This document shows, piece after piece, positions 10,421-23,676 of a stretch of 64,000 nucleotides of DNA (positions are counted from its first letter, which is position 1; every line of letters begins with the position of its first letter). The DNA is from Dermanyssus gallinae (Eukaryota > Arthropoda > Arachnida > Mesostigmata > Dermanyssidae). The stretch covers positions 62,001 through 126,000 of the forward strand of contig QVRM01002479.1 of the NCBI GenBank assembly GCA_003439945.1, written 5' to 3'. The translations under genes were made by a program, and so were the position numbers. The notes below the pieces were generated by a model. That model did no database searches. It had not been told where the DNA came from and saw nothing but the letters and a program-made list of their open reading frames with translations.

Positions 10421-11672
10421 TGTTCCTCTAGTGGAGTTGATAATGAATATGGGGGGGGGGGAAGGAGAGGCTGCATATCCCGACCCCTCCATAATGGTTA
10501 GGTAAACGCATGCATTCTCCTGTGGGGCCTCGCTGCGAAACTGCACGTGCACGGTCGCCTGACGCCTGTATCGCCTCATCCCTTCTGACAACGGCAATCT
10601 CATCACTGGTCAACTGGACCACTGTACTAGCGCACTCGTAGAACCTTCTCGCACTCGTGACCGATGGAGCTGGGGACGTCAGAGGACGAAGATAACGATC
10701 CAACGACGGTTTGTTCGTTTCGTCGTTACTGTTTTGGTTGTACTGAAAAAACAAATCTAAACGTTTGTATAGTACAACTAGTAGATATTATCCTTTATTT
10801 TTTAAGCTTCAGGAAAAATGCTTCAGGCACACCCAGCGCAGATGTCGGTGTCTGGTCGTGAAGAAGCGCGTGAATAGTGTGGGACTCCCCGATGTTAGAG
10901 ATGCTATCTTAGATGAAGCAAACCTCTCTGAGCCTAAAAGCCTGCATGGTTTCCATGCATGTAAGGGCGCTATAGTTTTATTTTCAGCACTGAACTGAAT
11001 GCGGACCCGATCTAGCAGCTTCAGTTAGGTCAGGACGTTACGTTAAGCCGTTACAGTTAAGCCGCTACGACACACCGTATGAGTACGCCGTTCTCCGTAT
11101 TTAGTCTACTAAATACATCAAGCTACTTTCAGTAGGAATGTCGTCGGTTGTCAAAACCATTATATATTAAAGTTGATAATTTTAATGATTTATATATATA
11201 TATATACATCATAGAATAGGACCACGCCACTACAGTCTCACGGGACTGTGAATACTGGCCGGCCCAATTCGCCTTGTCATCGCTAGGACAGAACTCGAGG
11301 ACTTCCTTCTTTTGGAATAAAATGCGTCTCGGTTTTTTGCAAGGGTTATGCAAGATACACTTGACGACCCATCATACGTAAAATGTTTTCTACGACCACG
11401 AAAATCCGTTATAATTCATAGTAATTACCACCGGCCGCCGCTCTAGGCTACCGGCTCTGAACGACACGTTCGAGTGTGCTTTTAGGTCGGCGGAGCGCTC
11501 AGGCATGTTTGAACCATTAGCCCTTTGTTCTGACGACAGCAGAAGAGATCGCATAACATTGGAGAACAGTCGGACCCTTGTCTGGGGCGCGACTGTGACT
11601 GACTTCTTGGCTTCCTTCGTTTCCATGTTTAGTCGTAGTGCGGCCCAGGTGGGTTAAGTGTTCAAGTTTAAA
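10421..11672. other. No gene recognised
   Basis: This interval holds a poly-G run (10451-10460) and short TA runs near 11190-11206. The minus-strand open frame at 11390-11626 shows no known motif. Confidence 0.4.
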
Positions 11673-11865
11673 CCGAGCAGGATGGCATAGTGGCAAAGAT
11701 TTTGTCTTACATTCGGGGACTTAGGTTCGAGACCCAGACCGGCCACTCTTAAATTGGTTTTCATGGTTTCCAGCTAAAACAAGGTAAATGCCAGCGTGGA
11801 TTAAAAATGGCATGGCATGAATAAACCGTACACCGGCATTAGCACCGGCACAACTAAAAAAACAA
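11673..11865 (+). mobile_element. tRNA-derived SINE, second family (copy A)
   Basis: A box A-like TGGCATAGTGG (11683-11693) and a box B-like GGTTCGAGACC (11724-11734) mark an internal RNA polymerase III promoter. The body shares an AAATTGGTTT-CATGGTTTCCA block and a GGTAAATGCC block with copies on the minus strand at 48925-49107 and 55090-55275. The 3' end carries a CGGCATTAGC block followed by an A-rich tail. It is non-coding and would be mobilised by a LINE in trans. No clear target-site duplication was found. Confidence 0.75.
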
Positions 11866-13230
11866 ACGAAAAGTTGACGGACAGTAAAGTGCAAGAAATA
11901 TTCGTCCCTTAAGTTCCCTCACGACTTCGGATAGAAGTCGTTCGAATTGCGCTCGAAACGCTAAGTGGACCTGACGTGTCACGACGAGACTGATTACTTC
12001 CCTGGAATGGAGATTCTCTCCTCGCCACAGGAAATAGAGATCTAAGGAGTTTCTTGGGCAAAGGCTATAGCTTGCCATTCAGCGCGGCAATACCGCGGCA
12101 ACGCAGAGACGCTCACGTAGGTAAGACGAACCGGGGTTGCAAGGGGTCGCATCGGGTACAATTGCAAAACCATGAGTTAAAGGAAACAAATGTTTATACT
12201 ATTATGGAAATCATGGGTATTGTTTTGTTTTGTAAATATCTTGGTGAAACCAGACAATACACCTGCTGGACTTACAATATTGTGTATTTGCGCGTATTTA
12301 CCAATTATATAAAAACACTTTTAACAAATTTACCACGAAAACAGCCACAGTGTATCAAACTGCAAGCTAGTGTACTCCGCTGAAAACGAGGTAGCCTTGC
12401 CGACGGCTTCGTGGCTTATCCAAATTACAACATAATAATGTATTAATACAAGCAGGCTCTTGATCAAATTGCTGTTGAGCGTCCTTAAGACCAATAATAT
12501 TTATATAATAATAATTAATTGTAATAACAATACTTGCTGACTTTCATGCGACAGGAACACAACACCTGAACAAACGTTTGTTCGTTCAAGAATTGTAGGA
12601 GTAACAGCTTTGGTGAAGTCCCACACTCTAGGATCATTTGTTCCGAACGCTTGAAGTAAAATCATTTTTTACATTACTTTTATCAAAGAGCTACATTCAG
12701 TAATCGGCGATTGTACGTATGCTACAAAAACACCGCACCTTCGTTAGGTCGGTGGGCGTTATATTTAGGCCATTATATTGTTAGCCTATGTTTTTAGAGG
12801 GTTTTACTGCCGACGTTGATCTCGGCCTTCTTATTTAACATTACAAGGGTACTGATCCGCCTTACCATAATGATATGATGTCCAGTATATGTGATTGGGT
12901 CGTAAGTCAGATTCTAAGAATTTCTTCTGCACATCGCCATAGCTGTTTGATTTCACCGTTTCGTGTTCGTGTGTGACAACTACTATCTAACCCCCCGGAT
13001 GTATGCACCTCACAAAAGATCTGCCGAGACGTCTCGTCCGAACTAAAGCATCCAGTGGGACTAATTCGGGCTCTTACAAGTAACAGAGCAATTTAAGTGT
13101 GGCGTCCCGTAACGTTTACAAAGAAGCGTATGCAGTGCAAGCAGGCGATTGTGGTTCAATGTGATAGATGCGCCGCAATGACGAGTGTCGTTAGCTAGAG
13201 CAAACACATGGTTGTTTAATATTAAAATAA
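11866..13230. other. No gene recognised
   Basis: AT-rich sequence. A weak plus-strand donor (GTAGGTAAGAC near 12118) follows a short open block, but nothing supports an exon. The rest shows no repeat copy or family motif. Confidence 0.4.
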
Positions 13231-13263
13231 GATATATATATATATATATATAAATATATATAA
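13231..13263. repeat. TA microsatellite
   Basis: A TA run with one AAA interruption. Confidence 0.9.
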
Positions 13264-13438
13264 AGAAGATGTGTGTCGTACGCTGCCGGTGGGGGCGACA
13301 AATTTAATAATAATGATTAATCGCAATATATCATAGGGAAAAAGACATTTAATTCCTCGTACTACTTATCGGTTGCATTGTCTAAAAAGCTGACTTACAG
13401 GCTAGTTTTGCATTGCAAAGTAAACGTTCGAAAATTAC

Positions 13439-13584
13439 CTTGCTGGGGTGTGGTCGTTCTGTTCGGGAGTCTTGTCGATGTGTCCTGGATCGTCTGCGAG
13501 ACTTTTGTCGGCCACCCTGCGAGGTTTGACGCGACAGGTGAGGAGGTTCAGCCTCGGACTGGGTACCTCCAGGAGCACAAACTC
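13439..13584 (-). CDS. Coding exon (disordered Ser/Arg/Gln-rich), minus strand
   Basis: On the minus strand the 146-nt block starts after GTATCGTTTATTTCAG, a good pyrimidine-tract acceptor, and ends at AAG|GTAATT. Read from phase 1, all 48 codons are open. The peptide contains PPHLSRQTSQGGRQKSRRR and ends ERPHPSK, with the AAG codon complete at the splice. It looks like a low-complexity, phosphorylatable, basic linker. The entry phase is exactly what the exon at 26541-26138 leaves, so the two can be consecutive exons joined through a glycine codon. A second frame (EFVLLEVPSPRLN...) is also open but would leave a different phase. No family is recognised. Confidence 0.5.
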
Positions 13585-15148
13585 CTGAAATAAACGATAC
13601 ACAAACCGCAGCTTAATGTATAAGTCAGTATGTTGTATGTACCAAAACAAATGTTTTTAAATCGATGATTTGTCTCACTGTTTAAGAGAGTTCCCTGTGT
13701 TAATCAACGGTTAGATCCCGTCAATAGGCATTTTCTCGGTGGTTGCGTATCCCCTCTGTAATATGCCATTCATGCGTTAGATATAAGCCGGTACCTACTG
13801 TCGCAACTTAAATGCATAAAATATGCTGACGACCTCAAGCAATGTGCGACTATGATGTTGTTATTGATAAATTCTTGCGTTCTCTCTTCTTGGTACTAAT
13901 AATACGGCACAACACGCTCACCTGCAATCAAATCTCACTCCAGCCAGCTTGTTAACACTTTTCACGGAAGAAGGAATTCTTTGTTTCAGTTTTGGAGAAT
14001 ATTTGTTACTTTGATAGTATAATGATAGTAAAATGTGATAGCATATATTGTATGCAGCTACTAATAGTGGTGACTGCAATAGGACAACAAACTTTGATGT
14101 CAAATGTATTGTCTCAATTATAATATTTGACTAACTAATTTCGCTTGTACGGGCAAAGATAATTCCGGCGTTCGGCTAAAGCAGAAGCGACCAATTGAGC
14201 GCAATGCCAGTGATCTGCAGCAGTCGACCCGACCGAAAAATAAAAACATAGCAGCTACATTGCTGCAGAAGACAGAAGAGTCTCCGTAACCCCATCACGG
14301 AAGCGGCAGGGCGATGCAGGGCTTTACTCGCACGGCCTAGCGGGTATTCAGCAATCGGCAACGAATGCTTATCTGCCTATATCGGTGGTCGTTGCAAAAT
14401 CGTCCTTGCCAACGTGACTGACACCAACAAGATCAACATTCCTTCTTCAACGACAACGACTCAACGGCAACGACTCTGCTCCACTCAAGGACATCCTGTT
14501 GTTTAATCAAACTCCCTCTTCGGGCACGGGACTTGTATGTACCCATTTGAATAGAGCACGGTGGTCTGCGCCCGCTTGGCATATTGGCGAGGCGCGCTCC
14601 TGTTTAACCACGTACGCCGTCTGGCCTCTGGCCAGGATCCGATGACGAGTGTCTGTCGAAAGAGGTTGTTTGTTGTGCAGGTTGCATCACAGGCCGGTGT
14701 GCTTGGCAACCAGATTCGATCAGGTTTATGCATAGGCTTTGGCAGAATACCAGGCAACAGTTCGAAGGGCAGATCAACAATTGGGCACCAATCGCCGCCA
14801 ATTTTTCTGTTTTCGCGTTATTCTTCTGCTGACGTTGGAAGCCTGCCCACGCCATTGCAAGTGGACAGTCCTTGAAGGAGCCTTGTCTGTGAGCATCTGA
14901 AATAGTCGGCTGATTGACTGAATTGCACACTATTCGTCTAGCTAAAAAAAGAACCTCTCTCAATATTGGAGATGATTCAAAAAAGATATGCTACATCAAA
15001 GGACACAAATTTCCAGCTAAAGGCAAGACGCGATAACTAACTTAGAGCTAGCTGCTTCGCAGGCCGTTATTGTTTTGTTTAATATTACTTTATATATATA
15101 TAGTTTGAGTCTAGCAGCTTCCAATCACAGTTAAAGTCTACGGCGATG
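13585..15148. other. No gene recognised
   Basis: The blocks at about 14176-14360 and 14500-14960 are open on both strands without recognisable motifs. No copies of the window's repeats are seen here. Confidence 0.4.
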
Positions 15149-15340
15149 TTGTATTTACTTAAGAAAAAGGATGAACGAAACCGCGCAGTCAATTATAGGC
15201 CGATCTCGGTCGTTGATTAGATCTCAAAGGTCATCGAGGAATTAGTGTTGGTCAGGCTTAATCGGCATTTAGATTTAATCAATTTCCTTTCGCTTAACTA
15301 GTTGGGCTTGCGCAGTAGATCGCCAACCTCGCGTTGGCCC
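15149..15340 (+). pseudogene. Reverse transcriptase fragment of a non-LTR retrotransposon
   Basis: The frame starting at 15149 reads LKKKDERNRAVNYRPISVV, then stop, then SKVIEELVLVRLNRHLDLIN, then stop and LGLRS. This matches the start of LINE reverse transcriptase domains: a K-x-D segment, YRPISLL, a SKxxEKLIxxRL helix and a QFGFR-like end. Two in-frame stops show it is dead. It is on the strand opposite the neighbouring endonuclease and RNase H-like fragments, so this area is rearranged or nested debris. Confidence 0.7.
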
Positions 15341-15342
15341 AC

Positions 15343-15555
15343 TTATGGCAGCAAGTGTCCGATTCGGTCGAGGTGCATACGTTTCTCATTGGAAGCGGTC
15401 TGCTTTAAGTGATCTCGACACAGGTTAGCGTGTGTGCTGACGTTCATGGCGCGTGGGACCGCGATATCTAGATCAACGAGTTTATGCGCCGCCAGGTCCG
15501 CTCTTTCTCTCAATTGGTGATTTGTTCCCACAAAACACACATAGAGTTTCGGCAT
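15343..15555 (-). pseudogene. Probable RNase H-like fragment of a LINE
   Basis: The minus-strand frame reads VCFVGTNHQLRERADLAAHK, resembling the WVPSHVGIxGNERADxAAK end of the RNase H domain found in I-type and related LINEs. The critical His is in a degraded context (NHQL). It is separated from the endonuclease fragment on the same strand by a SINE insertion. The match is short, so the identification is tentative. Confidence 0.4.
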
Positions 15556-15575
15556 ATTTGTAGCAAATAAATCTA

Positions 15576-15755
15576 AGTAAAGTTTTCGGGCTGACCCTCA
15601 GCCAAATTTTAACGTCCACGGGACTGCTTTTCGCATTGCTTCGTAGAGGGACCCCCATAAATACAAATGTGCAACGGTGGGGCTCGAACTCGCTCACCTA
15701 TGTGTCTTCTCCGGTTGCAAGGCGTAGACGAATGCACCACGCTACCGGGCTCGAC
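15576..15755 (-). mobile_element. tRNA-derived SINE, first family (copy 1)
   Basis: A full-length minus-strand copy with a degenerate box B (GGGGCTCGAAC on the plus strand) and the family 3' end carrying the GGCTGA-GGG-TCAGCC hairpin. It is flanked by AGCAAATAAATCTA (15562-15575) and AGCATATAAATCTA (15756-15769), a 14-bp target-site duplication with one mismatch. It inserted into older LINE debris. Confidence 0.9.
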
Positions 15756-15769
15756 AGCATATAAATCTA

Positions 15770-16285
15770 TAGTCGATTTATCAATTGCACTTTCAAATGT
15801 TGACAAGCTCGGATCACATTCGCCATCCAGAAGCCCAGACCCGACAGTGTTTCAGTGGATACATCCGTCCTCGCATCATGGTGGGCCTGTCGAGCCTTGC
15901 GTTCATATCTCCCACAATTCCCACTCTTCGTAACTTTCTCTATAACGTGGACGTATTCTTAGCTGCTGCCGGCTTCACATACATAGCAATCAGATTCAGT
16001 CTTCGATCTTCCATAACCACGCAGTTGTCTTCTAACAAAGGTGCTTTCATGTCTCCCAGCCGCCTATTGTAGAATACTGACTAACACATCTCTACTGGGA
16101 CGGCCCAAGGAGCTCGATCGAGAAGCGAGACAGTGCGCTGCATAATATCCTTGCACCGTGGGGGGTGTCAGACACCACGTCTCCGTAAGCACTATCATGT
16201 CGATCCCGTTCAGCGCTGAGTTGGGCACATAACCTAACGATGGATCAGGACCTTTGCAGTTCCATTGAACTATTCTCAGTTCCAC
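15770..16285 (-). pseudogene. AP-type endonuclease domain fragment of a LINE
   Basis: On the minus strand the frame begins MELRIVQWNCKGPD (the N-terminal NxxG-type endonuclease motif) and continues to IDMIVLTETWCL, which carries the conserved catalytic Glu of TET/TETW. A GRPSRDV segment follows. After frame changes come VVMEDRRLNLIAMYVKP, one stop, and RVGIVGDMNARLDRP, corresponding to the GDFNAH/RxD block. This order matches the exonuclease-endonuclease-phosphatase fold used by I, R1, Jockey and CR1-type LINEs for target-primed integration. The 3' side is cut by the SINE at 15576-15755. Confidence 0.75.
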
Positions 16286-16919
<634 letters not shown>

Positions 16920-18839
16920 TATTCGTTGCTGTCTGCTCCACTGACGCCTGCCCAAAACGAGCTGCCGCCTCTGCTGACTATGGCTTCAGCGTTTCTTCAC
17001 AAAGGGCTTCCCGGCAAGCAACGGGAGTCCACTACTAAGTGGGGTAGGCTAAAAGTTGGCTGCCTTGCTAGGATAGCGCTGTATTCGCGTGTATTGCAAA
17101 CAACATGGACTGTGGCGGTAGGAGCTGCAGCAACGAGTACGGCATCCTTCTTTTCGTACGCGTTGAGCAATACAGCCATGATCAGATCCAGAAAAAAGAG
17201 ACAGAAGCAACGCCGACTGCAGCGGTTTGTCTGCAGCCTCATTACAATAGTTTTCGTTTCCACCACGGCCTTCATCAGCAACACCATCAGCATCACCATC
17301 ACCACAATTATCCGCATAGGAAATTGCATTAACTGTACGAAGAAAATGCAAAACACAGATATGAAGCTAGAAACGTATGCGGGCGTGTGTACAGCATTGA
17401 GAGACAGGAGAGAAAGAGAATTGACGAGAGAGCACATAAGTGAATATAGTAGAAAATTAGGAAGCTCACATCAGAATGCTCTCTTAGAAAGCGTCGTTCA
17501 ACGAAAGGTTTTGAGGGTTTGGCATTTTCCTCTATGGTTCAACGAATTGTGCTACGTGCTTTTCCGCCTCTTGACCCCGCTCATGCGCAACCCTTGATCG
17601 GCAGTGTGATTATTGTCCGGCTAGGTCGGAGCATAGTAGATTCTGCACTGACAGATTAAGAACCTCGAGGTGGCAGAAGGGTGGCGACGTCGTCACCTCG
17701 TTTCTATCTTCCGAAAAAAAAGCACAACTAAAATATCTGTCTGACACAGAGAGAACGAAATGCTGCAATAACGCTTCTCCATTCGGCTATGGAGTGACGT
17801 AAGCCCAAGACCACGGATGCCCTGTTTAGCAGTGCATCCATCTGCGTTCTCTTCACTTTGCAATGGAGGACACGTCATGATCGCGCGTGATCGTCGGTTA
17901 CTGCGTTTTTTTCTGAGATGTAATTGAAGTAGAGGCAAATGCTGCGTAGTTTACATCAATGTTATTAAGGTCAAGGTCCCAAAGAGCAATGATGTTAGAG
18001 AACTTGCGGCACGATGGTGTGGTCTACCACTGCTGTATGTCCTACGAAGCTCGTTTAAAAACTCGCCTTCACTACCGATGCAGGCGGCTCAGTTCTAGTT
18101 TAGTTTAGCAAACTAGCGGAACGCTTCAACGCAACCTTGTTGGCTGTTTAGCTTTCGTCATGCTGAGTGCACCCCCGTGCCCTTCGTCAGAGAGAGGTCA
18201 CGCGCAGCGGTATCGTCGCATTATATGCAGACGCAGCATCTGTTAAAGGGTATTATTACCTACAGATTTGCGGCCAGAGACTTAAGACCAGTACGCGCAT
18301 GACCAAGACGAAGCCACACGACCCCACAGCTAAGCTACTGACCAGTGGCGCTTTTGCTTATGGGGACCATAGGATTCCTTCACGGATGGGTAGCTCCGAC
18401 GGCAACTTATGGGATAAGAATTGTCTGGCGACACCTCACTGACACCCAGACACCCATATATGAGCATCTAAACGTATTTATTCAGCATTCCTAAAGCGAG
18501 TGTTAGGGCCCCTACACATTTCGGCGCGAGTGTGTAGTTTGTCAGTTATATCTCTAATTCATATTAAAAAAAGTGTATATACTTACTGTACACCTGCTGC
18601 CGATCTCCCCGCTATTTATCGAAAAACAGACTGTAACGGTGTCTTAACCTGAAGAAAACGCCAGCATATTACAGTTGTATAAACGTGCACGAAACTGAAC
18701 GGGCTACAAATATAAACCCAAACATGTATTTGCCAGGTGTCATAAATGCTAATGCTTTTGTTGGTAGCATGGGAGGTCTAGGGGAATGGTCTAGTGGTGC
18801 ATACGCGTTGCCGGCTGCTAGCAGTCACCAGTGTGAGAC
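16920..18839. other. No gene recognised
   Basis: The plus-strand open frame to 17597 has a hydrophobic, threonine-rich and isoleucine-rich end from CAT/CAC/ATC repeats (17270-17320). I consider it an artefact. The rest shows no motif. Confidence 0.4.
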
Positions 18840-18850
18840 ACACAAACCCC

Positions 18851-19035
18851 ATTTTAAACTTTTCGGGCTGACCCTTAGCCAAGATTTAACGTCTACGAGA
18901 CTGCTTTTCGCATTGCTTCATAGACGGATCCTCATAATTACAAATGTGCGGGTTCGGTGGGGTTTGAACCCGCGCACCTATGCGTCGATCCGGTCGCGAA
19001 GCGCAGGCGAATGCACCACGCCACCGGGCTCGACG
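18851..19035 (-). mobile_element. tRNA-derived SINE, first family (copy 2)
   Basis: A minus-strand copy with box B (GGTTTGAACCC as the plus-strand complement, near 18960-18972) and the conserved 3' hairpin with one change in the loop side. An 11-bp duplication ACACAAACCCC flanks it (18840-18850 and 19036-19046). Confidence 0.9.
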
Positions 19036-19046
19036 ACACAAACCCC

Positions 19047-20342
19047 CTAAAATCGGGTTCCTTCCTACAGCCTCGGGCTCGGAAAAGCGTGGCACTTATT
19101 CAACAGGTCTGATGCTTAGAAATGCCCGGGAAAAATACATAGCCGCATAACTGTGATATTTTACATCGCTACAAACGCAATCACCTAATGAGCCAAACCT
19201 TCGATAGTTTGCCACGAAGCAAGCAGAGGTTGTATTTGTGAAGTATGTGGTGTACCTGCCGGGCGATACCACGCCCAACACTGTCCACACTTCACGTCTT
19301 TACGAGAGCTCGCCAATATCCAGCGAATTCCATTATATGCTTATATACACATGAGTAGGTGTGTTGGTGTGCTTAGGTTTGGAGTTTTGCTTATATGTAC
19401 TTATTGTAATGATCCAACATAGGCAATGTGCAACCTGCGTAGCTTTTAGACGAAAAAGACTAAAAATAACAAACGGATTGATATCAACATGGAGATTTAG
19501 GGGGGGGGGGGGCAATAGAGTGAGAACATGTATGTGTGTGTTCAAGGGAGGGAGAGAGAGAGAGAGAGAAAGTAAGAGACGGAAAGAGAGACGTTCCGGA
19601 GACTGTGGGCAAGACAGGATGGGGATAACAAAAACGAGAAGAACGCTAGTCCAATCTCGTTACCAGGTTGCTATCCAACGTCTTACCTGCCTCGAGGAGT
19701 TCTATAAGGCGGCGGCCTGGGCAAAGGGATTAGCGATGTGTGAAGACAGAAGGCAACCGTAGCCAGATTTGAAGGGAAACCTCCACGAGGCTTCTGCATT
19801 TATTTTAGTCTATTTTTTTCTACTTTCTTCCCCTCGCTCTCTCTCTCTCTCCGTCTCTCTGTAGTTGTCTCTCTCGTGTTCCCGTTTTGATATAGGCAAG
19901 CAAAACGAAGCGAAAAATCGCTAAACCACTTCCTAGCCGTAAGATGCAGATCATTATCATCATAGCATATTAATTAGAGGATTTTCGTTGCAAAAAGGCA
20001 CCACGATCGTACCGACCCAGACGGGATGATGACTAAAGCCGTGCTGGCCGTTTTCCTCTTACGTGATTTGTTATCGTGCCTAAGCGTATCGCGGTAGTCT
20101 ACAGACCGGATAGCGAACAGTTCAGCGGTCGAAAGCAAACACGATGCTGCACATTTCTCGAAATGTTGAACACACAATGCTATTATGGTACGTGATGGAT
20201 ATTTTGTCGACGACGAACGATTCTAGATTGTCGTCAACTACACACTGAAACTACCGCAAAGACTCTGTGCAGGTATTTCTATTGTATTTTGTTTAGGCGG
20301 CTGTGTTTTAAGTAAAAAAAAAACAATCAAATGTGATTGGGT
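19047..20342. other. No gene recognised
   Basis: This interval holds a poly-G run (19501-19512), GA runs (19550-19568) and CT runs (19836-19860). The open frame at 19361-19762 is repeat-influenced. Confidence 0.4.
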
Positions 20343-20381
<39 letters not shown>

Positions 20382-20392
20382 CGAGAGAGAGA
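20343..20392. repeat. Compound TA/GA microsatellite
   Basis: About 12 TA units directly joined to GA repeats with one GC interruption. Confidence 0.9.
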
Positions 20393-20709
20393 TACGTAGT
20401 AAGATAAGTAAGAAATTGTAGCTATCTGAGTGCGTGTATGTTAAATGATGGCGTGTGTGTGTAGGCCGTTAGGTGGGCCGTTTTTCCGTAGTGAGGTGAC
20501 GCAACAGCCCGGCACGTCAAGCTCATGGCATTTTTACTAACCGTAATGGTAGTAGTAGCAGTAGTAATAGTAGTTGTAATAGCAATATAATGGATCATAT
20601 GATAAATATCTCTACCGATTTGTCAGTTGTGTGTGCAGTGCTTGCCAACTGTATATATTCAGTTGTATGTGTACTTGTAGTAGTAGTAGTAGTAGTAGCA
20701 GTTGAAATG

Positions 20710-20892
20710 TCGAGCCCGGCGGCGTAGTGGATTAAGTCTCCGCCTCGCAACCGGAGGAGACACATAGGTGCGCGGGTTCGAACCCCACCGCTGCACATTT
20801 GTATTTATGGGGGTAGTCCGTCTATGAAGCAATGTGAAAAACAGTTCCGTGGACGTTAAATCTTGGCTGAGGGTCAGCCCGAAAACTTTACT
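20710..20892 (+). mobile_element. tRNA-derived SINE, first family (copy 3)
   Basis: Box A CGGCGTAGTGG (20720-20730) and box B GGTTCGAACCC (20775-20785) are near consensus. The 3' region carries the GGCTGAGGGTCAGCC hairpin and ends AAAACTTTACT. A perfect 20-bp duplication TAGTAGTAGCAGTTGAAATG flanks it (20690-20709 and 20893-20912), so the insertion is young. Confidence 0.95.
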
Positions 20893-20912
20893 TAGTAGTA
20901 GCAGTTGAAATG

Positions 20913-22361
20913 CTAGCCATAGCAAGTATTTCCGGCACAAGTTTAGCGGCGGCGCCATGCAGCCGCTGAGCAGTGAGTTAATTAAAAGGCAACACTATGC
21001 AATGGAGAATTAAGAAGAAACGGCGCCGGCCGAGAGGAGGCACCGCCACAAATCATCTGAAGCAATTGCCTCAGGGAGAGAGAAGGAGAGAGCTACAGAG
21101 ATAGAGAGAGGGAGAGAGAGAGAGGCAAAATGTCATATTTCTGGTGGCTCTCTATCCCAAATATTGGCTCTCTCTCGCTCTCATTCTCGAGGCATCTCGA
21201 AATGGTAGCGAGGAGCTGCTGTGTTGCAAGGCCGTAGGCCGCAGTCGGCCTGCACGATCAAGATCCACACAGACCCAACCCGAGTGGAACGAGCAAATTG
21301 CAAGCTTACCGCGCTCGACTGCACCGTCCGATCAGCCGAGAAGAAATGCCCCGCTCTGTATCGACGTGAACTCGACCACGTTAACTGGCCTCGCCAGCGC
21401 GTAGCTAGCCCAGGCCAGGCTAGGCTACAGTGTGAGCTATTAGTGTGAATTTGTCCGTGAGATACGAAGTGTGAATTTGTCCGTGAGATACGAAATGTGA
21501 ATCTGTGGCCGTAGCAACTGCTAGGATAATGCCAGCAGCAGCCGCAGCATCAGCAGCAGCAACGACAACAGCCGATCAATGGCAGGGAATAGGCCAGTTG
21601 TGTGTCGTCTAATCGAACCTAATCAAATCACACGTAGACTGTGCTGGCTACAAACAAACGTTGGGCCAGTTCAATCATGCAATCGATCGATCCATTCATT
21701 CATGCATTCATTCATTCGTCCAATCGATATGGATTGATTGATGGCCGCGGACAATGCAGCAACGACAACTACTCGAAAATAAACGCTAAATCCGCTCGCC
21801 AGCTATTATTATAATTCGAAAGCAGCCAGCACGCAACGTTGTTTCAGTGTGTCTCAGGTTGTACATATGTACACGCTTTAGTGTGTGTACTAGCGTGTTC
21901 TATTCGATCGTGTCCGGTCCCGATGATAGATATCATCGGTCGGACGTGTGGCAGCGTCGCCCGGGGTAGCCAGCCATCAGTTTGCAATACTTCGACAACG
22001 GCTTCAGGTGTCCTCCTCCATCCAGGCAGGTGTTCGATACTTAGCGCGTGTGGAGATTCTCTCTTCTTGTTGCCTCGAACATGCCAGGAGGGTACAAGCA
22101 AACGCACTTGAACAAAGATGACACAGTTCGGTGCCACACTTGGGTTCTGTTCTCTTGGTCATTGCACGCTGTCAAACACTGACTGACAAGGATGTGTTGT
22201 AACGAAAAAAAAAGGGACCCACCTAAAAGTGTAAACTTTCCGAGCAAATCTGAGACAGTTCTACCTGGAACAGAATAGCGTGAAAGAGATCATATACGGA
22301 TATATCAGGAAAAATCTCTTCTCTGTTCCTCTAAAATGGTTACCGCTAGTGCGAGGGAGGG
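20913..22361. other. GC-rich and GAGA-rich sequence, no firm gene
   Basis: GA runs occupy 21075-21125. A tandem duplication of a unit of about 26 bp (GTGTGAATTTGTCCGTGAGA...) spans about 21444-21500. ATTC repeats lie near 21695-21720. The open blocks at 21144-21448 have no recognised motif. Confidence 0.4.
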
Positions 22362-22418
22362 GTATATATATTATATATGTATATATAATATATATGTATA
22401 TATAATATATTATATATA
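22362..22418. repeat. Self-complementary AT-rich repeat
   Basis: Alternating TATATAT and GTATATATAA units that can fold on themselves. Confidence 0.85.
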
Positions 22419-23673
22419 AACCAGCACACTCTCTACCCCACCCCACTAGGGCATTCGGTTCAACATTAGGGTCTGCCTTTTTTCATCACTGTCACGTGCA
22501 GACAAAGGTATTTTTGCCAAAAAAAGAGTCGTAAATGAGGTTGTGAAGCTCGCCATCGGTGTCGTCATAGTCTCGTGGTCGTCTGATACCTCCTTCATTT
22601 GTGTTTCGGCCTCACATGTTGATTTTTAGCCACACTATCAGTGGCCTTCTTCTATTTCTTCGCCTGTGACACACTGAGTAACTCACAAAGCATTATTAGC
22701 AGTTAAGCAAGCGCGTGTTGTTGATCATAGCTGATACTGATGCTGCTACCACACCTGGTGTTGCCAATCTGCCCGCGTTCATCCTCATGATCTTCTGATC
22801 TTATGTGTTTCACTATCGGTCAGTGCTGCCTACTCCATACATCTATTTTCGACACTGCTTCAACACTGTTTTTTTGTTTATTCTGTCCTTTGTTCTCTTT
22901 GCTTATCCCTGAATTGATCCTCCGAGTCTGCTCAGCAAGTGGCCTTTTGAGATACTTCAGTATTTGGACTTGTTGAAGGTTGCTAGCTATACCGAACAGT
23001 AAAAAACGAAAACTCAACCATTAACCTCCCTCTCAGATTATTCATAAACCGTTGAAGGTAGAACAGAGAGGGCAAAGGTAACGAAGAGTGTTCGGGCGTC
23101 GTTGTATGATCTCGTTGGCTGAAACATAGTCACTTCGGCTACAACAACTACACTCTGAGGGGGCACTGAAAGTGAAAAATGGAAGCTTCTCTTGTCTCGA
23201 AAAATTGTAAGATTTTACCCGTGACACAGTAAACTTATTTTTTTCGTTTGTTTATTTTTTTGAAGGGCAAGAAGAAAATATGTTTTTGCATTTCTCAATT
23301 GCCTCTCTATTCCTTTCTAGCCCTTCCTCCTTACAGTAGAGTCTAAGTATTTGTGCCTCAGGTAACCAACCAGATGCAGTACATATGACTTAAGTATGAT
23401 TGGTTTGCCAGCGTAGAATAGTACCGAGCAGATTTTGCCTAGTGCGGCTGCCAAGTGCCATGTTAAAAGTCACTAGAACATTTCTGCAAATAGAAGGTTT
23501 CAGCTTATTATCCTTAATTGCGCTTACTAAAATATTGCATACTTTTTGTAGTAGCCTTGTCCAAGGTTAAGCTTCGTATGTACGATAGATTCACTGTAAA
23601 TGCACTGCAATGAGAAGTTTAAGGTTCAATATTGCGGGCCTCTAGCTTGAGGCATACGCTTGTAAAGATGCTG

Positions 23674-23676
<3 letters not shown>
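22419..23676. other. No feature seen
   Basis: Moderately AT-rich sequence with no repeat family copy and no credible coding. Confidence 0.45.

Noticed and set aside
15660..15760. A possible tRNA gene, from box A and box B-like sequences
   Set aside because: The cloverleaf cannot be completed, and the same sequence recurs as a dispersed 180-bp element with target-site duplications. It is a SINE.
17255..17285. CTGATGAAGGCC...GGAAAC on the minus strand, also hammerhead-like
   Set aside because: The bases that should close stem II do not pair, so the core cannot form.
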